NCBI GenBank assembly: GCA_026874595.1
Contig: CM049308.1
Location: 37,027,527-37,091,526, forward strand
DNA from: Sipunculus nudus
Taxonomy: Eukaryota; Annelida; Sipuncula; Golfingiida; Sipunculidae
Direction: 5' to 3'
Length of the DNA stretch: 64,000 nt
Position 1 is the first letter of the stretch. Each line of letters starts with the position of its first letter. Shown piece after piece: positions 12,306 to 25,400 of the stretch. The notes under the pieces are model-generated. The model ran no database searches. It saw only the letters and a program-made list of their open reading frames with translations, and was not told the origin of the DNA. Both the position numbers and the translations under genes were made by a program.

Positions 12306-14863
12306 CACGGCTTGCAAGCCCATATGTGACAGAACAATTATATTCAAACTTGGATCTTTATTGCAGTGGACATATTTTCTTTTTCAATACCCTTAGCTTA
12401 GCTACTGAAGGTCATTTTGAAAAGAGAGCTTAATATCTCATCTCTAGAAACTTTGCATCCTATGTTAATATTATATTAAAGTGTCATAATGATGGATTAT
12501 CATGCATTCACTAATATACAGATGAAATTCAATTAAAATGTGCACCGATAACCCTTGGAATTGTGAGACTTAATTAATTGTCTAGATGTGTTTTGTGTGT
12601 CCTGTCACTTATGTCTTTTATCTGATGACTGCTGGGGAGTGAAGCCATTTGTTTGCTCTCAGTGTCTGACAGTTCTGGATAATGCATTGATGGGTATTCT
12701 ACAATTACCTCCAGCAGATTCTGAGCCAGTGATGAATTCTGGCAAATTATCTTGACTGAGCTTTGCCTGTAATGAATCTTAGTGATAGAAGAGCTATTCT
12801 GATACCAGAGCTTTTTATGTACTACTTAATCTCCTTAAGATGCTGAATACCATCTTAAATGGCTCTGCTAATCACATAACTTGCTGGCATGATGGCAATA
12901 ACTGAATTTAGAGCTGTTTGGATCTCAGGTGATCAAGTAATAATTTACTCACTGGGCAATCATGTGCCAGTGTAATTATCTGAATTATTCTTTAATCTAT
13001 TGGGCTTAATTGACAGATTTGTGTTCCCATGTGGGAAAGAAAGACAACAATTGAGGCTAGAATTTGGCCATCAGACAGAGAACATATGAAATTTTAGAAT
13101 TTACCATGCAATTATATTTAATAACATTTGTCAGATTTATATTCTTTTCTGGAAAAAAGTTTAGTTTTGGCACGATTTTTGCCTTGAAGCCATGGTGGGA
13201 AATAGGTACTTTAGCACACTGATTAATAATAACTATGGATGAGAATTCATCATGAGTTGTTGTAAAGATTTAGGGCTTGAGGGAATTCAGACAACCCTGG
13301 AAATTATCAGATCATAATTGCTGGGACTTGCATTAATGAAAATCAATAAACTTCAAGAATAATCATGCAGATAGCCAAGATATGTGAGAACTTTCAATTA
13401 CACAGCATGTGTGTGATGGAATGAATTTACCAAAAAGGAGTTCTCTAAAGTTACATTATAAGTATTTATTTTGAGCCAAAATATGAGAATTTTCCATTAA
13501 AGCTGATTCACGTTGATTTCAGTTAAAAACATGCAGATTTTATAAAAGGGTTAGTTCTTCTTGAATGTAACAGCCTTATTTTTATATCTCATAAATTTAG
13601 CTCCTTCATTTTCAACAAAATCATTTGAATTTACTGTTCAAGATAGATTTGGGAATGCAGAACTTAACTGCAATTTTGAAGAATTAGAGAAAGCAAGATA
13701 AGGTATAAGACTAAAGGAGTCTTCCTTAGTAGGACAAGGTGTATAACATGATATGATAATGTTGAGTTGGGCAAAAACATATATCCCAATAACATAAATA
13801 AATGTCTTGTTTCACACTCTGCTCAGATGATATTTCATATATCAGGTTAATTTTCAGTATTTCTCCAAGAAATATTCACATGATCATTTATACTGTATTA
13901 TATGTATCAAGATTTTTATGGCACATTCTTATTAATAACTACCCATCATTTTGATATATGTTTTTAGATCAGAGAATCTGTGCATTCATGAACAAGCACC
14001 AATTGAACATGAAACAGTCCATAAAATAAAGGAACAACCAGACACATAAAATCACAAAAATATATTTGCCACATATATGTGCCATATATTTTGATACCCT
14101 TGTAATAAATGCTATGAAATAAAGTATAACGATAGGGAAATTTTGTATGATAACAGTTTACCGTCCAATATTATGTTGATACTTTTTAGTTATTACTGAT
14201 ATCCTATATAGTCTGGACAAGCATATGATATTACTGTATACTGATTAACATGCCGGGGGAATTCAGGTGGTATGATAGGTTATGACACCTGAGTAAGTGA
14301 AACACCAGAAATTAATTTAATTACACTCTTCTGCGGTGCTCATGTAGCATTTGTTCTAAATTTAGCCAATGCTTGTAAAGTTCATCTCTGTCTTATATAT
14401 GGTCACCAGGGTATTATAATGGTGCCAAGAATGTTCTGAGCTGAAGTGATTGGGTAACATTGGTAACCAAGAAAATTCACATGTGCATGTAAAAATCAGT
14501 TAACAATCTGTCACACATTTACTCATCACTTCACAGGTCTAGTTTACACAGCCAGGTTTAATTTATGGTACCAATTTTTTCCAGGTAGATCGTCTAACAA
14601 TGAACTCAGTGACCAGAATCATCTTGTCATTTATGTCTGACTTTTAAGATCATTTAGATAATGTTGGTCTGAATTGTTAACCTTAATGTTTAACCGATAA
14701 AACACCTTTGGATTTCCTGTATATCTTTTCATGAAAAGCAGCTTTTTATGTTTATATTTAATGTACTTGTGGTTGAAGTATTATTATACATAGGTCCTTT
14801 TACTTCCTTTCCTGTTTGTGAACAGACAAATTTTAAATCCCACATACAGACTGACAGCTTTTT
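12306..14863. other. Repeat-poor presumed intronic sequence
   Basis: About 2.5 kb with none of the A-E family motifs and no convincing coding frame. It contains many TAATTA and ATTAAT type words. Given its position just upstream of a B3GALNT2 exon it is probably intronic. Nothing more specific can be supported. Confidence 0.4.
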
Positions 14864-17800
14864 AGTGAACCTGTGAGCTTATGCGATGGTGTGGCGTCGT
14901 CCGTCGTCTGTACGTTAACCTATACTATCTTAAAAACGGCAAGAGTTAGCATCACGAAATTTTTTGCAAAAATTTAGTCATCTAAAAAACTCAAACGGAT
15001 TTTGCTTATTTTTTGGCTAACTGCATTTTTTTAGATTTTATAGGGAAAAAGCTAAAAAAGCTTTAAAAATCTTCTTCTCCGAAACTGTTAAGCCAAATTG
15101 TCTAATATTTCACAGAAATGATCCCTGGAACAATCTCTCTCAAGTTTGTTTGAATGGTAAAAGGTCAGTGATTTTTGGCAGAGTTACAGATAGTTGAACT
15201 TAGTTATCTGTCCAAAAAAGCATACTAAAATTACAATCTTAGAAATGGCTTGAGCTATCATCACCAAATTTTATGCTAATGTTGGTCACATGAGTCATAT
15301 CTGAAATTGAGGTATTGGTGGCACCACCTGCATCGGCCTTTTTTTTGTACGGGGGTCATCAGTGCCCATATTATACTGACAGCTACAAAAAACTTCTTCT
15401 CTAAAACCATATGGCCAAATTGTTTAATATTGCACAGAAATGATCCTAGGGTTAATGCTTTCTGAAGTTTGTTCAAATGGTCTCAGTTCAGTGACTTTTG
15501 GCTGAGTTATGGGAAGCTGAATTTAGTCATATGCCATAACAGCCCATTTTAGCTCAGCAGCTACAAAGATCTTCTTCTCAGAAACCACTGGGCCAAATTC
15601 TTAAATCTCACACATTAATTATCCTTAGATGTTGATAATTCAAGTTTATTCAAATGGTTTTGGTTCAGTGATTTTAGGCAATTTATGGGAAGCTTAACTT
15701 AGCCATTTTGCTTTATTTTCCCATATGAGTTATAAACCGGCAAAATGTTTTTGACTGAAGCCACTGAGGCCAATTTGTTTAATATTTTACAAGAATAATC
15801 CAATGAATAATTCTTATAATAATTTATTGTCTTTTATGGTTCCAAAGAATGAATTTTGGCTGAATAATAAAGATTGAATTGAGTCATTTTACCATATATG
15901 TTAGCTGTGTGAAGCAGATACATCTAGCCTGGAACCAGTTTATCAGCATCCGTTACATCATGCCTCCAGACATTTAGATTTCAGGTTATCTTTGGTTAAT
16001 ATTGACAAGAATGTTTTTTTTTTAAACTTTAAAAAATGTAGATTTATGATTTTAGATATTCCTCATGCCAGGCAATGTTTACAATCACAGGTATAGGGTA
16101 ACTCATACTATTGGATTGACTGGAGCTAGCGTCATGAAATTTAATGCAAAAAATTAGCCATCTGAAAAAATCTGCATTTTCTCAGATTTTACAGAGAAAA
16201 AGCTAAAAAACCTTAACAAATCTTCTCCGACGAAACGGTCAAGCCAATTTGTTCAATATTCAACAGAAATAATCTTTTATATCATCTCTCTCAAGTTGGT
16301 TCAGATGGTTCAAGTTCAGTGAATTTTTGCCGAATTACAGGAAGTTGAACTTAGTCATCTGTCCGAAAAGCATACTAAAATGACAATCTCAGAAACGGCC
16401 GGAGCTATCATCACCAAATTTTCTGCCAGTGTTGGTCACATGAGCCATATATGAAATTCAGGTATTGGTGGTCACCTGCATTGACCTTTTTTTGTATGGG
16501 GGTCATTGGTCATCTGTACATTAACCCATAATTTCTCAGAATAGCAGGAACTACCATCCCCAGATTTTATGCAATAATCTGTCATATATCAAATGTTGTG
16601 GGATTCAGCTTATTTATGAAAAAAACTGCATCTTTTATTATTCTAGATATTTTGATAAAAAGTTTATGAATATGTCAGCTTGAAAAAAATGCATTTTAGC
16701 CAAAGTCTTTCAGTATGTGTAAACAGATTTGCCAACAGGCTAAGATTGTGTCTGTATATTTAAATAGGTTAAGAAACTGCCAACTGTTTCAGATTTGGCA
16801 AAAGATCAAGAGTTCATTCAGTGCAGCCAGATATAGGTCAAGGCTCAGTAAGTGCAGCCAAGCACAAGGCATGTGATCCCCTCATGGGTGACATGTGAAC
16901 ACCTCATGGGCACCATGTGATTACCTCATGGGTGTCATGCCTCTCAGGGCTGCATGTGGAGCCAATCTATTTATAGCTTTGGCAGACTGCCAACTGTATC
17001 AGATTAGGCAACAGGTCAAGAGTTCACTTAGTGCAGCCAGGTACAGGTCAAAAGTACACCCAGTTTAGCCAGGTGCAGGTCATGAGTTCACTCAGTGCAG
17101 TAGCCTGAGCAAGCAAATTTGTCACACTTCATTCGGGGCAACTGCCTTTCTCACCTAAGCGTGGTCAGCCCCATGCATCAGACTTAAGGTAAGTTTGATG
17201 TATTGGCCTGATATTTTGACCTGTCTATGTGTCTTTGATGGGTTTCTCGTTCACAAGACAGGTGTCACCACCTACAGTGACTTTTGCACAGTGTGTGACT
17301 TTTGTGCCTGCTTATTTCTATAGAGGAATTTGATATATCATCCTGAAATTGGGCATATTTATACCTTTCAAAAAGCTTTGTCGTATACAAGATTGGTGGT
17401 GCCACTTATAATAATTTTTGCACAGTGTGTGTCCCTGCTTATTTCTCAGGAGGGGTTTGATATATCAGTCTGAACTTGGGCATATGTATATATCTCTGAT
17501 AGCTTTGTTGTATACAAGACTGGTGGTGCCAGCTACAATCATTTTTAGCTCAGCTGACTGTAAGTCAACTGAGGTGTAGGAATGGCACTTTATCTGTCGT
17601 CCATACGGATAACCGGCTGTCTGTTAGCAGGGCACAAATCGTAACAGCTGGTCCTAGAAACTCTTAAGTGATAATCCAGGGAGGTCAATAAAGAATCTCT
17701 TTGGAAACCTGAAATTAGGTCACTGCGACCTATATCCTTTGAGCTACGGGGCTTGAAAGTACCCCCCAGAATAGTAAGAAATTTGATACAAAACCTCCAA

Positions 17801-18530
17801 TATCTTGATAATTTATTCAAGGTTTGTCATGAATCTTGCCTTGAATATTGACCTTGACTAGTTTTGTCAGTTCATGAAACGTGGTGGCGCCACCTGTATT
17901 TTTTCTATTTTAACGAATATTTTTCTATTTATTTACTAAAAATAAACTGGCTTCAAACTTGATTTAATAATGACCAACCACATAAGTAAATTCATTTTGA
18001 TTACCAGGGTCCAGTGATCTTAGTTGAAGGTCACAGGAGCCACATCTTTAAAAAGATTGTGGATGAACTGTAAATCAAACTTTTCATCCTGAACTTTCCA
18101 ACGTTCACATAGGTTTACATGCCTCAAGTGAGGAAAGCTGTAGAATTTGAGGTTATCTGGTCAGAGGTCAAGGTCACTTTTTAAAAGATTGTTACAATAA
18201 TCCTAATGCTGCAAGTTCAAGGATATTAAGTTCACAGATTTTTTGGTCACAAGGTCATTGGTTAAGGTCACAGGACTGTCATTCTGAAAAATTTCTTTTA
18301 AAAATATCCTTATAGACAAATTCAGCTGAGCGTTGAGACCCATGGGTCCCTAGTTGTGTTGTGTGCATCGTGCCAGAATTTCAGCAGTGATGTTTGTGTA
18401 ATTGTTTCTTATTCAAAATGTTTAGTACCTGCTTTGTTCATATACATGAGAAGTAATGGTCCAGCATTGAAGCATTAAACCTGGTGTATTTCCCAATGCA
18501 CAGGTTCGAATTAGGCCTGTAGGCCTTGTT
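14864..18530 (+). mobile_element. Second copy of the family B plus A composite
   Basis: The left end AGTGAACCTGTGAGC follows TTTTT. The right end is CACAGGTTCGAA, then AGGCCT-GT-AGGCCT, then TTGTT, ending at 18530. The body parallels 4673-9395 through the core and the 'cagtgcagccag' and 'cctcatgggtg' segments, and it carries a family A insertion at the same site. Flanking sequences on both sides differ from the first copy. Its right end lies 92 bp before the start of a B3GALNT2 exon. Confidence 0.7.
17547..18355 (+). mobile_element. Family A element nested in family B, internally shortened
   Basis: The ends and insertion site match the A copy at 8014-9220 (CATTTTT before it; CTAGTT then gtgttgtg after it). 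It is about 400 bp shorter because text corresponding to about 8395-8810 is missing. The 3' palindrome GACCCATGGGTC is intact at about 18338. Confidence 0.75.
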
Positions 18531-18622
18531 AAAGTTAAAAAGTAAACTATTTAGCCACACATTTGCCACAGGGGAAAAAATTTACTGTAAGATAATATTG
18601 CTTTACCATAATTGTTCTTCAG
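18531..18622 (+). other. Intron end upstream of B3GALNT2 exon
   Basis: 92 bp between the end of the B+A composite and the exon. It ends with a pyrimidine-biased acceptor, TTGTTCTTCAG. Branch-point and polypyrimidine signals for this exon must lie here or inside the transposon end. Confidence 0.6.
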
Positions 18623-18782
18623 ATTTAGACACAACTGGATGGTGGAAAGTTATGGAAAGTGGGCAGAGCTAGACTACACAGCTGAACTTTACCCTCCATT
18701 TGCATGTGGATCGGGCAGTGTGATGAGTCGTGATTTGGTCCAGTGGATTGCATCTAATGTGGACCACCTTAAATCATTCCAG
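18623..18782 (+). CDS. B3GALNT2: B3GALNT2-like glycosyltransferase, internal exon
   Basis: This exon encodes 53 residues plus the last base of a split codon. It belongs to the catalytic domain of a family GT31 enzyme. Vertebrate B3GALNT2 adds GalNAc in beta-1,3 linkage to GlcNAc in the ER/Golgi and builds the core M3 glycan of alpha-dystroglycan (family knowledge). In the sequence, 'GKWAELDY' is followed by 'YPPFACGSGSVMSRDLVQWI', the conserved GT31 segment with the Gly-rich acceptor-side loop, and this matches the B3GALNT2 branch as I remember it. The acceptor is TTCTTCAG and the donor is CAG/GTGAGA. The preceding intron splits a codon 2/1 and the following intron is phase 0, which joins in frame to the exon at 21122. 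The exon carrying the metal-binding DxD motif should be upstream and was not found in this window. Confidence 0.88.
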
Positions 18783-18892
18783 GTGAGAAGGCTAATTGTG
18801 AATCAGGGGCATTTATAGTTACAAAGTAGGCCTTCATTCTGCAAAATGCTAAGTTTGAATTTTAATGTGGACATGCACTTAGGTTACTTTTT

Positions 18893-19931
18893 AGCCCTCA
18901 GCCCTTAGGCTGATGGGCTATTGTCGTCACCCAAGCTGTCCGTCTGTCCGTCCGTCCGTCTGGCGTCCGTTAACTTTTACTTGTGAGCGGGATATCTTGA
19001 AAAGGATTGACCGTCAGAATTTTATTTCCTCGGTAAAGATGTATATAGACAAAATCTCGGTCAAGTTCGAAGATGGGTGACCTTGACCTATTTTTCTACA
19101 TTTTAAAGCTGATTATAGAAAAACACTTAGATGCTTATTACTCAGGAACCATTTGGTGGATTTTCACAAAACTTACTATGAATATTGGGACTGATAGTCT
19201 GTACCTGCTATACAAGTTTGGTGGCGCCACCTACAATTTCTGATTTTTAATGAATTTTTATCGGATTTTTCAACTTTGGGCTTGTGAGCGGGATATCTCG
19301 AAAAGGATTCACCGTAAGAATTTTATTTTTTCGGTGAAGATGTATATTGACAAAATCTCGGTCAAGTTCGAAGATGGGTGACCTTGACCTATTTTTCTAT
19401 GTTTTAGAGCTGATTATAGGAAAAACATTTAGAAGCTTATTTCTCAGGAACCATTGGATGGATTTTAACAATACTTACTATGATCATAGGGACTGATGAT
19501 CCGTAACTGCTGCACAAGTTTGGGGGCGCCACCTGCAATTTCTGATTTTTTATTGAATTTTTCTTGGATTTTTTAACTTTGGCCTTGTGAGCGGGATATC
19601 TCTAAAAGGATTCACAATAGGAATTTTATTTCTCTGGTGAAGATGTATATCGACAAAAATCTCGTTCATGTTCGAAGATGGGTGACCTTGACCTACTTTT
19701 CAAGGTCACAGACCTTATAATAGAATAAAACTTAGAAGCTTATTTTTCAGGAAGCATTTGGTGGATTGTTATGAATCATGGTACATACCTCTCCATTTTA
19801 AATTTATAACTGAGACATGTACAGATATACATCCATGTGAGAACAGAAATTTAGTACCTGTTACTGTTACCACCTCTAAACACTGTTCTTTTGGCTGAGG
19901 GCTTTTGTCAGCGTTTGCTGATATTCTAGTT
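18893..19931 (+). mobile_element. Family C rolling-circle-like element in an intron
   Basis: The left end after TTTTT is a foldback, AGCCCTCAGCC / GGCTGATGGGCT, followed by a GTCC-rich stretch (about 18938-18967). Three core units of about 302 bp start with 'cttgtgagcgggatatct' near 18980, 19282 and 19584; two carry the palindrome GGTGGCGCCACCT or a near copy (about 19221 and 19524). The right end has GGCTGAGGGCT (19893-19903), an exact 11-bp inverse complement of the left end, then the hairpin TCAGC-GTTT-GCTGA (19908-19921) and TTCTAGTT. It lies wholly in the intron between the first two visible exons. Confidence 0.72.
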
Positions 19932-21121
19932 ATTCTCAGCAAAAATCAGGCCTGCATGGGCACCAAGCATCCTATGGCAAGAGTGAAGCAAACTTTATAA
20001 GTCTACTCAGACATTTTTTTCTTAAAGGAAATGCCATTCTCCCCTGTCAGTGACCCAATACCAGTTGAACCAGCTTTTTGTGGACTGAATATGTCAGACA
20101 TAGGTCATATACATTTTTTTGGGCTTGAGCAGACGTAAATATGCTATCCTAATCTGTTACAGGAAACTGTTTTTCCTGTAAGGAAGTTATGAGCCAGGAA
20201 GCTGTCTGAAGGTGTTCAAAATATTTCCTGTTCATGTCAGCCCACAGAACTTAATAAACAACAAAAATTCTGGGTAAATACAAGGGGGGCTAACAAGTAC
20301 ATATATCTGGGATTCCATGGTCCTTGGATAATGATGGGGTTTCTGGTGACTTCCTCTGCAGATGTATAAATATGACATATTCTGCATCATAATTATTTAA
20401 GGTACACATAACATAACTCTCATCTGAAATCCATTTGATATCCTTGCCCTTTCATCTCTTCCTTTTTTGAAAGTAACCATGATAATACTGATTATATGTC
20501 ATTTATATGAAAAATAGTTTCTTTTCAGTGTAGTGATCTAATCAGAGTAATGTACGTATTATGTATATGTGTTAGATAAGTAAATTGATAAGTTCCAGCT
20601 TTTAAATCAAGCATATTATGTTTGTCAGCATACTTTGAATTAACTTGGATCAGTTCAAGCAATTCTCAATGAAAATACAAAACTATCCTGAACTGGAACA
20701 CATTGCATCATGCATATATTTAGGTTTTCTGATCAGGTTTAAATAACTATATGTTCAATTAAGTTTGATTATGTTTGGTTACTTGAAACATCCTACTTGA
20801 TGAATTTAAACCATGTGTAATTGTTAGATCTTCAAGTTTTTGTTTTAATTATATATACTCTTAAATTACAGGTAGTTAACAGACCATCAGAGATTTTGTT
20901 TCCAGATTAACAGGCCATCTGAGATTTTGTTACCAGATTAATGACCAAAATCAGATGAGGCAGTGAAAAACTTCTGTCAGTTCCATACATAAGAATGACA
21001 CAAAGAATCTAACATGTAGATGTCTTCTGGTGCATCCGTTCTATGGGATATTCCTGTAGCTCACATATCAAAGTGTGGAATCCCATGTTACATGTGTTTT
21101 TTTTTCCCCATTTTCCTACAG
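19932..21121 (+). other. Remainder of B3GALNT2 intron
   Basis: AT-rich unique-looking text ending in a strong pyrimidine tract and the acceptor TTTTCCTACAG. A short direct repeat, 'agaccatcagagattttgttnccagatta', is duplicated at about 20880-20941. No other feature is seen. Confidence 0.55.
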
Positions 21122-21178
21122 GGAGAGGATGTGTCTTTAGGCATTTGGCTGAGTTCTGTTGGGCCAAGCTTCTTTGAT
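21122..21178 (+). CDS. B3GALNT2: B3GALNT2-like glycosyltransferase, 57-bp exon with EDV motif
   Basis: This is a 19-codon exon with phase 0 introns on both sides, translating as GEDVSLGIWLSSVGPSFFD. It contains the Glu-Asp-Val motif of GT31 galactosyl- and N-acetylgalactosaminyltransferases, which sits at the active site in the family (family knowledge). The acceptor is TTTTCCTACAG and the donor is GAT/GTAAGT, a near-consensus 5' splice site. It continues directly from the 'LKSFQ' end of the exon at 18623-18782 and into the 'DPLWQC' start of the exon at 42748. Reading through the donor meets a stop after a few codons, so splicing is required. Its small, symmetric size means that skipping would keep the frame but remove the motif. 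Confidence 0.88.
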
Positions 21179-22451
21179 GTAAGTGGTTTTGTTTCATCTT
21201 GAAAGTGACCTCTGGCAGTACAGTATCATAGGAAATCATGCTTTTCCTTATTTCAGAACAATAAAAACTTCGTTATTTCTCATTTTACTTAAAATTTTCT
21301 GTATCAGAGCAGTTTTGCCACCAACGTTAAACATGTAATGCAGACACAGTAACACTTATTTATCATCCAATACTAATCCACAGTATCAAAATGAAACAAC
21401 ATGCACTGCTGTAAGCTATCTTGGATGTAAGGAAAAATCAATTCTTTCTCATCAGTTTTATAAATAAGATTATTGGTGATGGTGATTCCCATTTATACAG
21501 AATATTAAACCAACTAGTACATGATTGTTTCTACATTGGCTAAAATATGCCTTTTATCATGCAAATAAGATAGGAATTTCTGTGTCCTTAATTCTTTTTC
21601 CAATTGAAATTCTTGAATATCCCCTTAAAACAATGGACTGCAGATTTGGAGATCCCTGGTAATATTGGCTTGAGCAGTATGGTGTTTTATCTTGTTTATT
21701 CACTGATAGCCACACCTTGGGCTGTGAACCAGGTATTTTATTTCCTGACATGACTTTGGTATCCTTATTTTAAATGTTATTTGTCACCAACCCCAGTGGT
21801 GTCCTCCAACAAGACCTGCTGTTACATCAGTTCTTATTCACTGGTGAGATATAAATTGCTTGAGTTTTTCTCAGTTTTTTGTGTGTATTTGTAAATGTGA
21901 GACTTAACATTCTGTTGAGAGATAATTGTCAATTACACCTCTGGAAATAAAAAGTGGATAATAATTCTCTGAAGATAGTTTTCATTTTCAAATTGGTGCT
22001 TCAGATAGGGCTTACTTTCATGGAATTACATCTGTGTATGTACAAAATATAGTTAAAGCAGTGTTTCTGTCACAGAGGATAACTCTTATATCACCTTGGG
22101 AAAGACTTGAAATAAATATCTTTTTTATTTTTCCAGGAACAGTGCCTGCATTTCTTAGTATATACATGGGAAGTCACTACAAGTTACAGTTCTTATTTTG
22201 ATTTCTGAATATGGAAGGCATAAGAGTTTTGAGGGCAATGTTTTTTTCCAGAACATAGGTTATTGATAAAATATTTTATTTTATTTATAAAGAACCTACA
22301 GTGGGAAAGCAGTGGATATCAGTCCTTAAATTCATAGCCAAATTTTGCACTGCAGTTTTTAGTTTATAAACCAGGATTGAAGCAGATGACTGGAGATACT
22401 GGAGATCGTGTGACAGAATCCCTGCTTGTCAGAACACATTTCATGTTTGGA
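21179..22451 (+). other. Start of the 21.6-kb last intron, mostly unique sequence
   Basis: AT-rich text without recognisable exon or A-E family element. The intron runs from 21179 to 42747 and contains the repeats listed below. Confidence 0.5.
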
Positions 22452-25400
22452 CAGCTTTCTTGATTTTATGACAGGTGGCACCACGTACATTCACGTTTAC
22501 TCTGCAGACATCCAAGCTCATATCTCGGGAAATGTTTGATCAATTGGGCCAAAATTTTGCATGTGTATATATCTCACATAGCTCTTCATCATAAGCAAAA
22601 CTGGTGGCGCCACCTGCAACCATTTATGCACGGCATCCATCTGTTCATCTGCCTTGGGATAAAATCACTCATATCTCAGCAGTTGTTTGACTTATCCATC
22701 TGAAATTGTGCAGGTTTATACATCCTGGACAGCTCTTTTGGTTTTATAACAGGTGGCACCACCTACATTCAGGTTTACTCTGCAGACATCCAAGCTCATA
22801 TCTCGGGAACTGTTTGACCGATTGGGCCAAAATTTTGCATGTTTATAGATCTCCCATAGCTCTTCATCATAGGCAAAACTGGTGGCGCCACCTGCTACCA
22901 CTTATGCATTGCGCCCATCTGTTCATCTACCTTGGGATAAAATCACTCATATCTCAGCAGTGGTTTGACTTATCCACCTGAAATTTTGCAGGTTTATATA
23001 TCCTGGACAGCTTTCTCGATTTATGACAGGTGGCGCCACCTACATTCACGTTTACTCTGCAGACATCCAAGCTCATATCTCAGGAACCGTTTGACCAATT
23101 GGGCCAAAATTTTGGATGTCTATAGATCTGGCATAGCTCTTCATCATAGGCAAAACTGGTGGCGCCACCTCCAACCACTTATGCACAGCGTCCATCTGTT
23201 CCTCTGCCTTGGGATAAAATCACTCATATCTCAGCAGTGGTTTGACTTATCCACCTGAAATTTTGCTGGTTTATATATCCTGGACAGCTTTCTTGATTTT
23301 ATGACAGGTGGTGCCACCTACATTAAGGTTTACTCTGCAGACATCCAAGCTCATATCTCGTGGCGCCACCTGCAACCATTAATGCCCAGCACCCATCTGT
23401 TCATCTGCCTTGGGATAAAATCACTCATATCTCAGCAGTGGTTTGACTTATCCACCTGAAATTTTGCAGGTTTATACATCCTGGACAGCTTTCTTGATTT
23501 TATGACAGGTGGCACCACCTACATTCACGTTTACTCTGCAGACATCCAAGCTCATATCTCGGGAAATGTTTGACCGATTGGGCCAAAATTTTGCATGTGT
23601 ATATATCTCACATAGCTCTTAACCATAAGCAAAACTGGTGGCGCCACCTGCAACCATTTATGCAAGGTGTCCATCTGTTCATCTGCCTTGGGATAAAATC
23701 ACTTATCTCAGGAGTGGTTTGACTTATCCATCTTAAATTTTGCAGGTTTATACATCCTGGACAGCTCTTTTGATTTTATGACAGGTGGCGCCACCTACAT
23801 TCAGGTTTACTTTGCAGACATCCAAGCTCATATCTCAGGAACCGTTTGACCGATTGGGCCAAAATTTTTCATGTCTATAGATCTGGCATAGCTCTTCATC
23901 ATAGGCAAAACTGGTGGCGCCACCTGCTACCACTTATGCACAGCGCCCATCTGTTCATCTATCTTGGGATAAAATCACTCATATCTCAGCAGTGGTTTGT
24001 CTTATCCACCTGAAGTTTTGCAGGTTTATATATCCTGGACAGCTTTCTCGATTTATGACAGGTGGTGCAACCTACATTCACGTTTACTCTGAAGATGTCC
24101 AAGCTCATATCTCGGGATCTTTTTGACCGATTGGGCCAAAATTTGCATGTGTATATATCTCACATAGCTCTTCATCATAAGCAAAACTCGTGGAGCCACC
24201 TGCAACCATTAATGCCCAGCACCCATCTGTTCATCTGCCTTGGGATAAAATCACTCATATCTCAGGAGTTGTTTGACTTATCCACCTGAAATTTTGCAGG
24301 TTTATACATCCTGGACAGCTTTTTTGATTTTATGACAGGTGGTGCCACCTACATTCACATTTACTCAGCAGACATCCAAGCTCATATCTCGGGAACCGTT
24401 TGACCGATTGGGCCAAAATTTTGGATGTCTATAGATCTGGCATAGCTCTTCATCATAGGCAAAACTGGTGGCGCCACCTGCTACCACTTATGCACAGCGC
24501 CCATCTGTTCATCTACCTTGGGATAAAACCACTCATATCTCAGCAGTGGTTTGACTTATCCACCTGAAATTTTGCAGGTTTATATATCCTGGACAGCTTT
24601 CTCGATTTATGACAGGTGGTGCCACCTACATTCACGTTTACTCTGCAGACATCCAAGCTCATATCTCGGGATCTTTTTGACCGATTGGGCCAAAATTTGC
24701 ATGTGTATATATCTCACATAGCTCTTCATCATAAGCAAAACTCGTGGAGCCACCTGCAACCAATAATGCCCAGCACCCATCTGTTCATCTGCCTTGAGAT
24801 AAAATCACTCATATCTCAGGAGTTGTTTGACTTATCCACCTGAAATTTTGCAGGTTTATATATCCTGGACAGCTTTCTCGATTTATGACAGGTGGTGCCA
24901 CCTACATTCACGTTTACTCTGCAGACATCCAAGCTCATATCTCGGGAAATGGTTGACCGATTGGGCCAAAATTTTGCATGTGTATATATCTCACATAGCT
25001 CTTAATCATAAGCACAACTGGTGGCGCCACCTCCAACCATTTATGCAAGGCGTCCATCTGTTCATCTGCCTTGGGATAAAATCACTCATATCTCAGCAGT
25101 TGTTTGACTTATCCACCTGAAATTTTGCAGGTTTATACATCCTGGACAGCTTTCTAGATTTATGACAGGTGGCGCCACCTACATTAACGTTAACTCTGCA
25201 GACATCCAAGCTCATATCTTGGGATCTGTTTGACCGATTGGGCTAAAACTTTGCATGTGTATAGATCTCGCATAGCTCTTCATCATAAGCAAAACTGGTG
25301 GCGCCACCTGCAACCATTAATTCCCTGCACCCATCTGTTCATCTGCCTTGGGATAAAATCACTCATATCTCAGCAGTTGTTTGACTTTTCCACCTGAAAT

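Noticed and set aside
1-18622. Search for the upstream B3GALNT2 exon with the DxD motif
   Set aside because: No frame with acidic-triplet or GT31 upstream motifs and splice sites was found; the exon is probably outside the window.
22706-25120. Several 70-97 codon frames with similar proteins in the D array
   Set aside because: They resemble each other only because they lie in tandem units. Starts and stops differ between units and there is no protein motif.
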